Positions 8,683-18,420 are shown, counted from the stretch's first letter. The stretch: 64,000 nucleotides of DNA from Phreatobacter sp. (GCF_027532945.1 NZ_JAPZTZ010000023.1:1-64000), one strand, 5' to 3'. Made by a program: numbers and translations. The notes: generated by a model not told the origin, from the sequence alone.

Positions 8683-8807
8683 CAGGCCGCACAGCACTCG
8701 TCCCCTGACCTGTCTGACAGGCAGTTGACTCTTTTCGCTCGCCTTCCGAGTGTGACGATGGATTTTCTCCGGCGGGCCTTCCGCCGGGGCCAGACGGAGC
8801 CTGTCCC

Positions 8808-9845
8808 ATGACCCATCTCGCCCGCGGCGCCCTCGGCGCCGCCCTCCTCGCGTTCGGCGCCGACGCCGCCGGGGCCCAGCAGCTCGCTCCCTCGCCGACC
8901 CTCGATGCGATCCGCGCCCGCGGCCATGTCGAGTGCGGCGTGCATCTCGGCCTGCCCGGCTTCTCCTTTGCCAATGACAGGGGCGAGTGGACAGGCCTCG
9001 ACGTCGACTTCTGCCGCGCCATCGCCGCCGCTGTCCTCGGCGACGCCAACAAGGTCCGCTACACGCCGACCTCCGTCCAGCAGCGCTGGCCGGTGCTGCA
9101 GTCGGGCCAGGTGGACCTGCTGTCGCGCAACACGACCATCACCTTCTCGCGCAATGTCACGCTCGGCGTGAACTTCCAGGGCATCAACTTCTACGAGGGC
9201 CAGTCCTTCATCGTGCGCACCTCCTCGGGCGCCAAGAAGCCGGCCGATCTCGAGAACGCCTCGATCTGCGTCGCCGCAGGCTCGACCGAGGAGCGCACCG
9301 CCGCCGACTTCTTCCGCGAGCGGAACATCAAGGTCACCATCATCAACTTCCAGAAGAACGACGACGCCATCGCCGCCTATGACGCCGGGCGCTGCGACAG
9401 CTACACCGCCGGCCTCGGCGCTCTCGCCGGCCAGCGCATCAAGCTGAAGACGCCGGCCGAGCATCTCATCATGACCGAGACCATCTCCAACGACCCGCAG
9501 GGTCCGGTGACCCGCTGGGGCGACGAGCGCTGGCAGGCCGTGGTGCGCTGGGTGCTCAACGGCATGATCGCCGCCGAATATCTCGGCGTGACCTCGAAGA
9601 ACGTCGACGACATGCGCGCCAATTCGAAGAGCGCCGAGATCCGCCGCCTGCTCGGCGCCGATGGCGGCTTCGGCGCCATGCTCGGCCTGTCGAACGACTG
9701 GATGTTCAACGCGATCAAGCAGGTTGGCAATTACGGAGAGAGCTACGAGCGCACCGTCGGAAAGGGCTCGCCGCTCGGCCTCGAGCGCGGCCAGAACCAG
9801 CTTTGGACCCGCGGCGGCATCCTCTTCACCTCGCCGTTCCAGTGA
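8808..9845 (+). CDS. aapJ: Amino-acid ABC transporter periplasmic binding protein (AapJ-like)
   Basis: The 345-residue protein has a Sec signal peptide (about residues 1-23, ending AGAQQ). It then shows the family 3 solute-binding fold: LDAIRARGHVECGVHLGLPG, GEWTGLDVDFCRAIAAAVLG, and DLLSRNTTITFSRN. AapJ binds L-amino acids broadly in rhizobia and delivers them to the AapQ/AapM permease. The order aapJ-aapQ-aapM follows. A clear terminator hairpin between aapJ and aapQ would lower expression of the membrane genes relative to the binding protein, a common arrangement in ABC importers. Confidence 0.93.
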   Translation: MTHLARGALGAALLAFGADAAGAQQLAPSPTLDAIRARGHVECGVHLGLPGFSFANDRGEWTGLDVDFCRAIAAAVLGDANKVRYTPTSVQQRWPVLQSGQVDLLSRNTTITFSRNVTLGVNFQGINFYEGQSFIVRTSSGAKKPADLENASICVAAGSTEERTAADFFRERNIKVTIINFQKNDDAIAAYDAGRCDSYTAGLGALAGQRIKLKTPAEHLIMTETISNDPQGPVTRWGDERWQAVVRWVLNGMIAAEYLGVTSKNVDDMRANSKSAEIRRLLGADGGFGAMLGLSNDWMFNAIKQVGNYGESYERTVGKGSPLGLERGQNQLWTRGGILFTSPFQ

Positions 9846-9884
9846 TCTTGCCTGAGATCCTGGCGCACCACGGCGCCTGACAAC

Positions 9885-9916
9885 GGCCTCCCGCACCCCG
9901 CGGGAGGCCTTTCTCC
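9885..9916 (+). terminator. Intercistronic terminator or attenuator between aapJ and aapQ
   Basis: A perfect 10-bp stem (9885-9894 with 9900-9909) with a 5-base loop is followed by TTTCTCC. It lies 40 bases after the aapJ stop and 21 bases before the aapQ start, so it probably gives partial termination or protects the aapJ mRNA end. Confidence 0.8.
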
Positions 9917-9936
9917 TTCCCCATCCGGCGAGCCCA

Positions 9937-11091
9937 GTGACCCGCTATTTCTACGACAAGCGTGTGCGCGAGATCTTCTGGCAGGTCGCCCTGTTGGCCG
10001 GCCTTGCCGCGGCCATCGTGCTGATCGTCCGCAACGCCTCGCAGAACATGCTCAATGCTGGCATGGCCACCGGCTTCGACTTCCTGTGGCGCACCTCCGG
10101 CATCAACGTGCCCTTCGTGCTCACCAGCTACTCGCCGGATTCCAATATCCTCGCGCTGCTCTGGGTCGGCGTCACCAACACGCTCGTCATCACGCTCTTC
10201 TCGGTCATCGCCGCGACGCTGCTCGGCTTCGTCATCGGCATCGCCCGGCTGTCCGCCAACAAGCTGCTCTCGGGCCTTGCCGGGGCCTTCATCGAGTTCG
10301 TCCGCAACGTCCCGCTGCTGTTCTTCGTGCTGTTCTGGTATTTCGGCGTCATCGCCGCCCTGCCGGGCCCGCGCCAGTCCATCAGCCTGTTCTCGGTCGC
10401 CTTCCTCAACAATCGCGGCCTCATCGTACCGGTGGCGACCGACGGCTGGGCCTTCCGCATCGCCGCGCTGATCGTGGTCCTCGCTCTCGTCGCCCAGCTC
10501 GTCATCGCGGTCTGGGCCAAGCGCCGGCGCGACGCGACGGGCGCCATCTTCCCGGTCTGGGCGACCGGCCTTGCCCTGCTCGTCGCCGTGCCGATCATCG
10601 CCTTCTCCATCGCCGCGGCGCTGAGCGCATGGGATGTTCCGGCGCTGCGCGGCTTCAACTATCGCGGCGGCTTCGTGCTGGTACCGGAATTCGTCGCGCT
10701 CTTCGCGGCGCTCACCACCTACACGGCCGGCTTCATCGCCGAGATCGTCCGCGGCGGCATCCAGTCGGTGGTGAAGGGCCAGTGGGAGGCGGCCTATGCG
10801 CTGGGCCTTCGCCCCAACCGCGCGCTCAACCTCGTGGTCATTCCGCAGGCCATGCGGGTGATGATCCCGCCGCTGACCAGCCAGTATCTCAACGTTTTGA
10901 AAAACTCGTCCTTCGGCGCCGCCATTGCCTTTCCCGAGCTGGTTTCGGTCTTTGTCGGCTCGGCGCTGACGAATACCGGCCAGGCCATCGAGATCATCGC
11001 CATCACGCTGGCGATCTATCTCGTCATCGGCCTTGCCGTGTCGGGCTTCATGAACTGGTACAACGCCAAGACCAAGCTGGTGACGCGATGA
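9937..11091 (+). CDS. aapQ: Amino-acid ABC transporter permease (AapQ-like)
   Basis: This 384-residue inner-membrane protein starts at a GTG, directly after the intercistronic hairpin. It contains the HisM/GlnP-type permease domain: a first cytoplasmic helix and TM, the conserved segment FIEFVRNVPLLFFVLFWYFG, and the EAA loop QWEAAYALGLRPNRALNLVV that contacts the ATPase. The large insertion between the N-terminal helices is typical of AapQ. It forms a heterodimeric channel with AapM. The stop overlaps the next start by four bases (ATGA), so translation is coupled. Confidence 0.93.
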   Translation: MTRYFYDKRVREIFWQVALLAGLAAAIVLIVRNASQNMLNAGMATGFDFLWRTSGINVPFVLTSYSPDSNILALLWVGVTNTLVITLFSVIAATLLGFVIGIARLSANKLLSGLAGAFIEFVRNVPLLFFVLFWYFGVIAALPGPRQSISLFSVAFLNNRGLIVPVATDGWAFRIAALIVVLALVAQLVIAVWAKRRRDATGAIFPVWATGLALLVAVPIIAFSIAAALSAWDVPALRGFNYRGGFVLVPEFVALFAALTTYTAGFIAEIVRGGIQSVVKGQWEAAYALGLRPNRALNLVVIPQAMRVMIPPLTSQYLNVLKNSSFGAAIAFPELVSVFVGSALTNTGQAIEIIAITLAIYLVIGLAVSGFMNWYNAKTKLVTR

Positions 11092-12158
11092 CCGCCGCCG
11101 CCATCCGCCCCGTCCGCCCCTCGCTGCTGCGCCGGCTGCGCACCGACTATTTCTCGACGCCGCTCGACGCCCTCGTCTCGCTCGCTTGCATCGCGGCCAT
11201 CGTCGCCATCGCCCTGCCGCTGCTGCGCTGGGCGGTGATCAACGCCAACTTCTCCGGCACGACGCGTGCCGACTGCACGGCGGGCGGCGCCTGCTGGGTC
11301 TTCATCAAGGCCCGCTTCGGCCAGTTCATGTACGGCTTCTACCCGCCAGCCGAACGCTGGCGGGTCGACCTTGCCGCGCTGCTACTGATCGGCACGGTGG
11401 CGCTGTCCTTCTGGCGCGGCCTGCCGCGCCGGGCGCTCACCGTCCCGGCGCTCTGGGCGGTGCTGCTCGTCGTCGACGCCTGGCTGCTCGCCGGCGGCTT
11501 CGGCCTGCCGCGCGTCGAGACCCGCCAGTGGGGCGGGCTGATGCTCACCGTCTTCCTCTCGGTCTATGCCGGCGTGCTCGCCGTGCCGCTCGGCATCTTG
11601 CTGGCCCTCGGCCGCCAGTCCGAGCTGCCCGTCATCCGCCTCGTCGCCACCATCTTCATCGAGTTCTGGCGCGGCGTTCCGATCATCACGGTGATCTTCC
11701 TCGCCTCCCTGCTGCTGCCGCTGGTCATGCCGGCGGGCTGGGACATCGACCGCCTCGTGCGCGCCCTTGTCGGCCTTGCCTTCGTCATCGCCGCCTATAT
11801 GGCGGAAGCCGTGCGCGGCGGCCTGCAGGCCATGCCCAAAGGCCAGGGCGAGGCAGCGGCGGCGAGCGGCCTCGGCTACTGGCAGACCACCGGCCTCATC
11901 GTCCTACCGCAGGCGCTGCGCATCTCCATGCCGGCCATGACCAACGAGTTCATCGCCCTGGTGAAGAACACCTCGCTGGTCTCCATCGTGTCGATCTTCG
12001 ACCTGCTCGGCATCGCCCAGGCCTCGCTCGCCGATCCCAACTGGGTCGGCATGAACATGGAAGCCTATGCCTTCTCAGGCGCGGTCTACTGGCTGATCTG
12101 CTTCGGCCTGTCGCGCTGGTCGCGGCATCTCGAGACGTCGCGCAAGACAACGCACTGA
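11088..12158 (+). CDS. aapM: Amino-acid ABC transporter permease (AapM-like)
   Basis: The 356-residue permease begins at ATG 11088, overlapping aapQ by four bases. The N-terminal RLRTDYFSTPLDALVS and the periplasmic piece TRADCTAGGACWVFIKARFG are characteristic of AapM, and FIEFWRGVPIITVIFLA and QGEAAAASGLGYWQTTGLIV are the permease signature and EAA loop. It pairs with AapQ in the importer. No ATPase gene (aapP) follows: the next gene, 98 bases on, is a CoA transferase. The energising subunit must therefore be encoded elsewhere or borrowed from another importer. Confidence 0.92.
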   Translation: MTAAAIRPVRPSLLRRLRTDYFSTPLDALVSLACIAAIVAIALPLLRWAVINANFSGTTRADCTAGGACWVFIKARFGQFMYGFYPPAERWRVDLAALLLIGTVALSFWRGLPRRALTVPALWAVLLVVDAWLLAGGFGLPRVETRQWGGLMLTVFLSVYAGVLAVPLGILLALGRQSELPVIRLVATIFIEFWRGVPIITVIFLASLLLPLVMPAGWDIDRLVRALVGLAFVIAAYMAEAVRGGLQAMPKGQGEAAAASGLGYWQTTGLIVLPQALRISMPAMTNEFIALVKNTSLVSIVSIFDLLGIAQASLADPNWVGMNMEAYAFSGAVYWLICFGLSRWSRHLETSRKTTH

Positions 12159-12255
12159 ACGACCAGAACCTGCGGCATCGGTGCCTTGCCGGCGTGTCAT
12201 TGCCGCCCCCGCGCGGCACGGCTAGGTCTTGCCTCCGCATTGTGAGGACCCCGCC

Positions 12256-13473
12256 ATGACCGCTCCCGCTCCGACGGCCACCGGCCCGCTCTCCGACATC
12301 AAGGTGATCGAGCTCGGCTCCTTCATCGCCGGGCCCTATGGCGGCCAGCTCCTCGCCGACATGGGCGCCGACCTCGTCAAATTCGAGGATCCCGGCAAGG
12401 GCGACCCGATGCGCCAGTGGGGTTTCGCCAAGAAGGACGGCGCCTCGGTCTGGTGGCCGGTCATCGGCCGCAACAAGAAGAGCGTCACCGTCGACCTGAG
12501 GAAGCCCAAGGGCCAGGAGATTTTGCGCCGGCTGCTCACGGATGCCGACGTTTTGCTGGAGAATTTCCGGCCCGGCACGCTGGAGAAATGGGGCCTTACC
12601 GTCGAGGCGCTGCATCAGCTGAACCCGAAGCTCGTCATCGCCCGCGTCTCCGGATACGGCCAGTACGGCCCCTATGCGGAGAAGGCGGGATTTGCCGCGG
12701 TCGCCGAGGCCATGGCGGGGATGCGCACCATCAACGGCTATCCGGACCGGCTCCCGACCCGCACGGGCCTGTCCATCGGCGACACGCTGGCCGGCATCTA
12801 CACCGCCTTCGGCATCGTCTCGGCGTTGCACCAGCGCTCCCGCGACGGCAAGGGCCAGGTCATCGATGTCGGTCTCACCGATGCGATCCTCGCCTCGATC
12901 GAGGGGATCGTCGCGGAATATTCCGTGACGGGCCATGTGCGCGGCCGCACCGGCCTCACCTCGCCGGGCTTTGCGCCCTCCAACATCTATCCGACGCTGG
13001 ACGGCCACCACATCGTCATCGGCGCCAATGCCGACACGATCTGCAAGCGGCTCTTCGCGGTGATGGGCATGGACTTCCTCAGCGAGGACCCGCGATTCGC
13101 CACCCATTCGGCCCGCGGCCAGCCGGACAACCAGGCGGAGATCGACCGGATCATCGCCGACTGGACGCGCACCAAGCCGCGCGATGCGCTCCTGAAGCTG
13201 CTCGACGGCGCGGCGGTGCCGGCCGGCGGCGTCAATGACGCTGAGGCCGTGGCGGCGGACCCGCATTTCCGCGCCCGCGACATGGTGGTGGAGGTCGAGA
13301 CGGCCGAGTTCGGGCGGATGCTCATGCAGGGCGTCGTGCCGAAGCTCACCCGCACCCCCGGCGCCATCCGCTGGCCGGGCGCCAAGCTCGGCGAGCACAC
13401 CGATGCGGTGTTGGCGGCGGCAGGCTTCTCGGCGGAGGAGATCGCGGCGATGCGGACCGGCGGGGTACTCTGA
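12256..13473 (+). CDS. Class III CoA-transferase (CaiB/BaiF family)
   Basis: The protein of 405 residues transfers CoA between carboxylic acids by a covalent aspartyl intermediate. The N-terminal signature LSDIKVIELGSFIAGPYGGQLLADMGA is diagnostic. NKKSVTVDLRKPKG and ADVLLENFRPGTLEKWG follow. The catalytic Asp is expected in GLSIGDTLAGI (about residue 176). The ATG at 12256 has GAGGA about 8 bases upstream, preferred over an ATG 27 bases earlier. The substrate cannot be told from sequence; formyl-CoA, carnitine, succinyl and mesaconyl transferases share the fold. It stands between the amino-acid permeases and the purine operon with non-coding spacers on both sides. Confidence 0.9.
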   Translation: MTAPAPTATGPLSDIKVIELGSFIAGPYGGQLLADMGADLVKFEDPGKGDPMRQWGFAKKDGASVWWPVIGRNKKSVTVDLRKPKGQEILRRLLTDADVLLENFRPGTLEKWGLTVEALHQLNPKLVIARVSGYGQYGPYAEKAGFAAVAEAMAGMRTINGYPDRLPTRTGLSIGDTLAGIYTAFGIVSALHQRSRDGKGQVIDVGLTDAILASIEGIVAEYSVTGHVRGRTGLTSPGFAPSNIYPTLDGHHIVIGANADTICKRLFAVMGMDFLSEDPRFATHSARGQPDNQAEIDRIIADWTRTKPRDALLKLLDGAAVPAGGVNDAEAVAADPHFRARDMVVEVETAEFGRMLMQGVVPKLTRTPGAIRWPGAKLGEHTDAVLAAAGFSAEEIAAMRTGGVL

Positions 13474-13541
13474 GGGGTCGCTGCATCCATCGCGCACCCA
13501 CCCGAATTGACTTCCCCACCCGCCCCGCGTGAGATCGGCCC

Positions 13542-14021
13542 ATGAGCACCGATCTCGACGCCCTGTTCATGGCCCACACCATCGCCTTGTCGCGCGAGCA
13601 TATGCGCGCCGGCCATGGCGGGCCCTTCGGGGCGGTGGTCGTGGTGGACGGCAAGGTCGTGGCCGAGGGCTGGAACCAGGTCACCTCCACCAATGACCCG
13701 ACGGCCCATGCCGAGGTCGTCGCCATCCGCCGCGCCTGTACCGCCCTCAACCGTTTCGACCTGCGCGGTGCGACGCTCTACACGAGCTGCGAGCCCTGCC
13801 CGATGTGCCTGTGCTCGGCGCTCTGGGCGCGGGTCGATCGCATCGTCTATGCCAACACCCGCGACGATGCCGCCGCCATCGGCTTCGACGATGCGCCCTT
13901 CTATGCCGAGATGGTGCGCGCCCCGGCCGTGACCATGGCGCGGATGGACCACACACCTTCCGACGAGGCCTGGGAGGTGTTCCGCGAATGGGCGGCCAAG
14001 CCCGACAAGGTCGAATATTGA
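13542..14021 (+). CDS. Cytidine/deoxycytidylate-deaminase-fold enzyme, probably guanine deaminase
   Basis: This 159-residue protein has the zinc-binding motifs of the CDA superfamily: [10 protein letters not shown] (about residues 57-66) and CEPCPMC (about 84-90), with the catalytic Glu in HAE. The length, GGPFGAVVV and the C-terminal [15 protein letters not shown] stretch fit the short bacterial guanine deaminase (GuaD) that converts guanine to xanthine, better than TadA. The next three genes, overlapping by one to four bases, encode a nucleoside-type ABC importer, which supports a purine-salvage or purine-catabolic role. TadA-like tRNA deaminase activity remains the main alternative. Confidence 0.8.
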   Translation: MSTDLDALFMAHTIALSREHMRAGHGGPFGAVVVVDGKVVAEGWNQVTSTNDPTAHAEVVAIRRACTALNRFDLRGATLYTSCEPCPMCLCSALWARVDRIVYANTRDDAAAIGFDDAPFYAEMVRAPAVTMARMDHTPSDEAWEVFREWAAKPDKVEY

Positions 14022-15526
14022 TGGCTCCGCTGCTGGAGGCCCGAGGCATCGTCAAGCGCTTCGGCGCCTTCACCGCCAACGACCATGTCGACCTCGTCAT
14101 ATCGGAGGCGGAAAGCCACGCCCTGCTCGGCGAGAACGGCGCCGGCAAGTCGACGCTGGTGAAGATGCTCTACGGCCTGCTCCAGCCGACCGCCGGCACC
14201 ATCGCCTGGCAGGGTGCGCCGGTGACCATCGACAGCCCGGCGAGCGCGCGACAGCTCGGCATCGGCATGGTGTTTCAGCATTTCTCGCTGTTCGAGGCCC
14301 TGACTGTCGCCGAGAACGTCGCGCTGTCGCTGCCGGCGGGAACGGCCATGGCGCGGATCGAACAGGAGGTCGCGGACCTGTCGCGCGCCTATGGCCTGCC
14401 GCTGGAGCCGCGCCGCGAGGTCTGGCGCCTCTCGGTGGGCGAGCGCCAGCGTATCGAGATCGTCCGCGCCCTTCTCCAGAACCCGAAGCTGCTCATCCTC
14501 GACGAGCCGACCTCGGTCCTGACCCCGCAGGAGGCCGACCAGCTCTTTGCGACCCTCGACCGGCTGAAGGCGGAGGGGCGCAGCCTCCTCTACATCTCGC
14601 ACAAGCTGGAGGAGGTGCGCCGGCTCTGCGAGCGCGCGACCATCCTGCGCCTCGGCAAGGTGGTGGCGAGCCTCGACCCGCGCACCGAGAGCGCCGGCGG
14701 CCTCGCCCGGCTGATGGTCGGCACCGAGGTGAAGCAGCTGCGCGCCGTGAGCCACGCCACCGGCGAGGATCGGCTCGTCGTGCGGGGCCTGTCGCTCCCC
14801 GCAGCCGACAGCCACGGGACGGCGCTAAAGGACATCGCTCTTGCAGCGCGGGCCGGCGAGATCGTCGGCATCGCGGGCATTGCCGGCAATGGCCAGGACG
14901 AGCTCTTCGCCGCGCTCTCCGGCGAACGAACGACGGCGGCCGGTGCGATCGCCATCGATGGCAAGGCTGTCGGCGCCCTCGGCATCACCGCCCGCCGCAG
15001 GCTCGGCGCTGCCTTCGTGCCGGAGGAGCGGCTCGGCCATGGCGCTGCGCCGCGCCTGCCGCTCAGCGAGAACGCGCTGCTCTCCGGCCACGCCACCAAC
15101 GGCTTCGTGCGTGGCGGCTTCGTCGACACCAAGGCGCTCGCCGACTGGGTGAAACGTGTCATCGCCACCTTCGACGTGCGCACGGCGCGCCCCGACCCGG
15201 AGGCGCGGGCGCTGTCGGGCGGCAACCTGCAGAAATTCGTCGTCGGCCGCGAGCTGCTACGCGAGCCGCGGCTCCTGGTGGTGGCGCAGCCGACCTGGGG
15301 CGTCGATGCGGCGGCCGCCGCCACCATCCGCCAGGCGCTGGTCGACCTCGCGGCGCGGGGCGCCGCGGTGGTTGTCATCAGCCAGGACCTCGACGAGCTG
15401 TTCGAGCTCGCCGATCGCCTCGCGGTGATCTCCGAGGGGCGGCTCAGCGCGGCGCGGCCCACGGCCGAGCTCGACCGCGAAACGGTCGGACTGATGATGG
15501 GCGGCATCCACGGGGTCGCCGCATGA
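14021..15526 (+). CDS. Nucleoside/purine ABC transporter ATP-binding protein (duplicated ATPase)
   Basis: This 501-residue protein has two fused ABC domains, as in NupA, YufO and sugar importers. Domain 1 has Walker [10 protein letters not shown], signature [15 protein letters not shown] and Walker [12 protein letters not shown]. Domain 2 has a degenerate Walker A ([11 protein letters not shown]) and signature [15 protein letters not shown]. Only one half is thus expected to hydrolyse ATP well, normal for this class. The start ATG overlaps the deaminase stop (TGATG), and the stop overlaps the first permease start. The subunit energises uptake, probably of purine bases or nucleosides given the linked deaminase. 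Confidence 0.92.
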   Translation: MAPLLEARGIVKRFGAFTANDHVDLVISEAESHALLGENGAGKSTLVKMLYGLLQPTAGTIAWQGAPVTIDSPASARQLGIGMVFQHFSLFEALTVAENVALSLPAGTAMARIEQEVADLSRAYGLPLEPRREVWRLSVGERQRIEIVRALLQNPKLLILDEPTSVLTPQEADQLFATLDRLKAEGRSLLYISHKLEEVRRLCERATILRLGKVVASLDPRTESAGGLARLMVGTEVKQLRAVSHATGEDRLVVRGLSLPAADSHGTALKDIALAARAGEIVGIAGIAGNGQDELFAALSGERTTAAGAIAIDGKAVGALGITARRRLGAAFVPEERLGHGAAPRLPLSENALLSGHATNGFVRGGFVDTKALADWVKRVIATFDVRTARPDPEARALSGGNLQKFVVGRELLREPRLLVVAQPTWGVDAAAAATIRQALVDLAARGAAVVVISQDLDELFELADRLAVISEGRLSAARPTAELDRETVGLMMGGIHGVAA

Positions 15527-16599
15527 GGCTCATCCTCGAACGCCGCGACGATCGGCCCACCTGGCTGTCGCTTGCCTCGCCGCTCGCCGCGGTGGCGCTG
15601 ACCCTTGTCGCCGGCGCGCTCCTCTTCCTCGCCATCGGCAAGGACCCTGTCGCTGCGCTGAAGGTGTTCTTTCTCGATCCGCTCTCCGACGGCTGGGCGC
15701 TGCAGGAGCTCGCCGTCAAGGCGACACCGCTCATCCTCATCGCGGTTGGCCTCACCCTCTGCTACCGCGCCAATGTCTGGAACATCGGCGCCGAGGGGCA
15801 GCTGGTCATGGGCGCGATCTTCGGCTCCTGGCTGGCGCTCGCCACCCATGGCTCGCCGGACGGGCGCTGGGTCCTCGTCGCCATGCTGGCGCTCGGCGCG
15901 CTCGGCGGCATGGTCTGGGCCCTGATCCCGGCCCTGCTCAAGGCGCGGCTCGGGGTCAACGAGATCCTGTCGAGCCTCATGCTGGTCTATGTGGCCGAAC
16001 TCGCCCTCGACTATCTGGTACGCGGCCGCTGGCGCGACCCCAAGGGCTTCAACTTCCCGCAATCCGTCAATTTCGAGCCCGAAGCCACCATGCCGCTGCT
16101 CTTCGAGGCGGGGCGGCTGCATATCGGCTTCGTCCTCGCCGTGATCGTGGCGGTGGCGGCGGCGATCGTCCTCGGGCGCACCCTCAAGGGCTTCGAGATC
16201 CGCCTCGTGGGCGAGGCGCCGCGCGCCGCCCGCTTCGCCGGCTTCGACGACAGGCGCACCGTGCTCTTCGTCTTCGCGGTGTCCGGGGCGCTGGCGGGCC
16301 TTGCCGGGATCATCGAGGTGGCAGGGCCCATCGGCCAGCTCCAGCCCTCCATCTCGCCGGGCTACGGCTTCACCGCCATCATCGTCGCCTTCCTCGGCCG
16401 ACTGAACCCGATCGGCGCGCTCATCGCCGCGCTGTTCCTGGCCCTCACCTTCATCGGCGGCGAGAACGCCCAGATCGCGCTGCGCATTCCCCTCGACGTG
16501 ACGCGAGTCTTCCAGGGTCTGCTGCTCTTTTTCGTGCTGGGCTGCGACACGTTCCTGCTTTACCGGCTGCGCCTCGTCTCCCCTGCGAGGGCGGCCTGA
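15523..16599 (+). CDS. Nucleoside/purine ABC transporter permease (NupB/YufP-like)
   Basis: The inner-membrane permease of 358 residues belongs to the BPD_transp_2 family. Its signatures are [21 protein letters not shown] (about residues 80-100) and [18 protein letters not shown], with [15 protein letters not shown] as the coupling loop. About eight to ten hydrophobic helices are apparent. It overlaps the ATPase gene by four bases and the second permease by one base (TGATG), so all four genes of the cluster are translationally coupled. No BMP-family binding-protein gene is attached. Confidence 0.92.
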   Translation: MRLILERRDDRPTWLSLASPLAAVALTLVAGALLFLAIGKDPVAALKVFFLDPLSDGWALQELAVKATPLILIAVGLTLCYRANVWNIGAEGQLVMGAIFGSWLALATHGSPDGRWVLVAMLALGALGGMVWALIPALLKARLGVNEILSSLMLVYVAELALDYLVRGRWRDPKGFNFPQSVNFEPEATMPLLFEAGRLHIGFVLAVIVAVAAAIVLGRTLKGFEIRLVGEAPRAARFAGFDDRRTVLFVFAVSGALAGLAGIIEVAGPIGQLQPSISPGYGFTAIIVAFLGRLNPIGALIAALFLALTFIGGENAQIALRIPLDVTRVFQGLLLFFVLGCDTFLLYRLRLVSPARAA

Positions 16600-17516
16600 T
16601 GGGCATTTTCGAGGCGATCCTCCTCACCATCATCACCGCGGCGACGCCGCTCGCCATCGCCGCGCTTGGCGAGCTCGTCGTCGAACGCTCCGGCGTCCTC
16701 AATCTCGGCGTCGAGGGCATGATGATCATCGGCGCGGCGACAGGCTTTGCCGCCGCCATCGTCACCGGCTCGACACTCATCGGCTTTCTCGCCGGCATGG
16801 CGGCGGGCATGGTGCTGGCCGCCGTCTTTGCAGCGCTCGCCCTCGGCCTCGCCGCCAACCAGGTGGCGACGGGCCTTGCCCTCACCATCCTTGGCATCGG
16901 CCTGTCCGGCCTGATCGGCCGAGACTTCGTCGGCGCCCGCCGCGAGCCGCTGGCGAAGATCGTCATCCCCGGCCTCTCCGACCTGCCGATGGTCGGCAAG
17001 GTGTTCTTCGCCCAGGACCCGGTCGTCTACCTCTCGGTGGCGCTGGCCATCGGCGTCTGGTGGTTCCTGACGCGGAGCCGCAGCGGCCTCGTGCTGCGGG
17101 CGGTCGGCGAGAGCCATGCCTCCGCCCATGCGCTCGGCTATCCGGTGCTGCGCATCCGCTTCCTCGCCGTGCTGTTCGGTGGTGCCTGCTCGGGCATCGC
17201 CGGGGCCTATCTCTCGCTCGCCTACACGCCCTTCTGGTCGCCGGGCATGACCGCCGGGCGCGGCTGGATCGCGCTGGCCATCGTCGTCTTCGCCAGCTGG
17301 CTGCCGCTGCGGGCGATGCTCGGTGCCTATCTCTTCGGCGGTGTCACGGTCTTGCAGCTTCACGCCCAGGCGCGCGGCTGGGGCATTCCGAGCCAGGCCA
17401 TGTCAGCCCTGCCCTACCTTGCCACCATCCTCGTCCTCGTCGTGATCAGCCTGGGGTGCCGCGGCGAGGCGCAGGGACCGGCATCCCTGGGGACGCCTTT
17501 CGTCCCGGACCGTTGA
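16599..17516 (+). CDS. Nucleoside/purine ABC transporter permease (NupC/YufQ-like)
   Basis: This 305-residue permease carries the paired-subunit signatures GELVVERSGVLNLGVEGMMIIGA (start of the domain) and LVLRAVGESHASAHALGYPVLRIR (coupling loop). It forms the heterodimer with the preceding permease. The C-terminus ends with a hydrophobic helix, LPYLATILVLVVISL, as usual. A short GC hairpin follows directly at 17518-17536. Together with the ATPase and the guanine-deaminase-like enzyme, it makes a complete four-gene unit except for the substrate-binding lipoprotein. Confidence 0.92.
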   Translation: MGIFEAILLTIITAATPLAIAALGELVVERSGVLNLGVEGMMIIGAATGFAAAIVTGSTLIGFLAGMAAGMVLAAVFAALALGLAANQVATGLALTILGIGLSGLIGRDFVGARREPLAKIVIPGLSDLPMVGKVFFAQDPVVYLSVALAIGVWWFLTRSRSGLVLRAVGESHASAHALGYPVLRIRFLAVLFGGACSGIAGAYLSLAYTPFWSPGMTAGRGWIALAIVVFASWLPLRAMLGAYLFGGVTVLQLHAQARGWGIPSQAMSALPYLATILVLVVISLGCRGEAQGPASLGTPFVPDR

Positions 17517-17517
17517 T

Positions 17518-17548
17518 GCAGCGTCGCTGACGCTGCGGAAGGCCCTTT
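17518..17548 (+). terminator. Weak hairpin at the end of the purine operon
   Basis: An 8-bp stem (17518-17525 with 17529-17536) with a 3-base loop starts two bases after the last permease stop. A TTTT run comes only eight bases after the stem, so termination would be inefficient. Confidence 0.4.
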
Positions 17549-17741
17549 TGCGACCCTAGTTATTCCAGACACTTGCGTCGGTGCGACAACGGTTCCGCGC
17601 ATCCGCGGACAGGCACGCGTGTCGGGCGGTCGCATTGACTTGTCCGGGGGTACTCCTTACGCCTTGGGGTCAATAAGCCGGCTTGGTGACGCTTCCGAAA
17701 AGGGGCGCCGACCCTGGATCAAGAAGCATCGGAGGAGCCCC

Positions 17742-18329
17742 ATGGCTCTGCGCATTTCGGGGAAGAATCTCGACATCGGCGAGGCCCTGCGCGAGCGGAT
17801 CGCCGGCCGCGTCGGCGATGCCGCCCAGCGCTACATTGACGGCCGCGTCAACGGCCATGTCACCGTCGAGAAGGAGGCCCACGGCTTCCGCACCGTCGCA
17901 GCGCTGCATCTTCCCACCGGAATGTCGTTGCAGGCCGAGGCCTTTGCCGCCGACCCCTATGCCGCCTGCGACCTCGGCGTAGAGCGCATCGAGAAGCGGC
18001 TGCGCCGCTATGCGCGCCGCCTCAAGGACCGCGCCGGCCATCACGCCGTGCCGGTCGGCGTCGAGACCCCCTATGTCGTCATCGAGACGCCGCGCGATGC
18101 TGCCCATGACGAGGCCGAGAGTGCCTTCGAGCCGGTCATCATCGCCGAGCAGACCACGTCGCTGCGCCGGCTGACGGTGGCCGATGCGGTGCTGGAACTC
18201 GACCTCACCGGCGCTTCGGCGCTGGTCTTCCTCCATGCGGTGCATGGACGCGTGAACGTGGTGTACCGACGCTCGGACGGCCATGTCGGCTGGATCGATC
18301 CGCCGGCCACCGCCAACGGGACCGCCTGA
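17742..18329 (+). CDS. hpf: Ribosome hibernation promoting factor, long form
   Basis: The 195-residue protein starts at ATG 17742 with GGAGGA six bases upstream. The N-terminal beta-alpha-beta domain (MALRISGKNLDIGEALRERI) is the HPF/YfiA ribosome-binding fold. The C-terminal half (about 135-190, TTSLRRLTVADAVLELDL, then VNVVYRRSDGHVGWIDP) is the long-HPF dimerisation domain that promotes 100S ribosomes during stationary phase. ptsN follows 91 bases downstream, the usual alphaproteobacterial order, but rpoN, which normally precedes hpf, is absent: an ABC permease gene lies upstream. The 225-base spacer in front has a TTGACT at 17635-17640 that could be a -35 box, with no convincing -10. Confidence 0.93.
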   Translation: MALRISGKNLDIGEALRERIAGRVGDAAQRYIDGRVNGHVTVEKEAHGFRTVAALHLPTGMSLQAEAFAADPYAACDLGVERIEKRLRRYARRLKDRAGHHAVPVGVETPYVVIETPRDAAHDEAESAFEPVIIAEQTTSLRRLTVADAVLELDLTGASALVFLHAVHGRVNVVYRRSDGHVGWIDPPATANGTA

Positions 18330-18420
18330 CCCGCAACCGCGGTCGTCATGGCACCGTCATTGCATAGCGAGTAGTGCGTTTCCCGTAGAATCGCACCGCC
18401 CCTCTCGGAGAAGGCAGACA

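Noticed and set aside
17635-17662. Possible sigma-70 promoter before hpf (TTGACT)
   Set aside because: No acceptable -10 element is found at 16-18 bases; it is not listed as a promoter.
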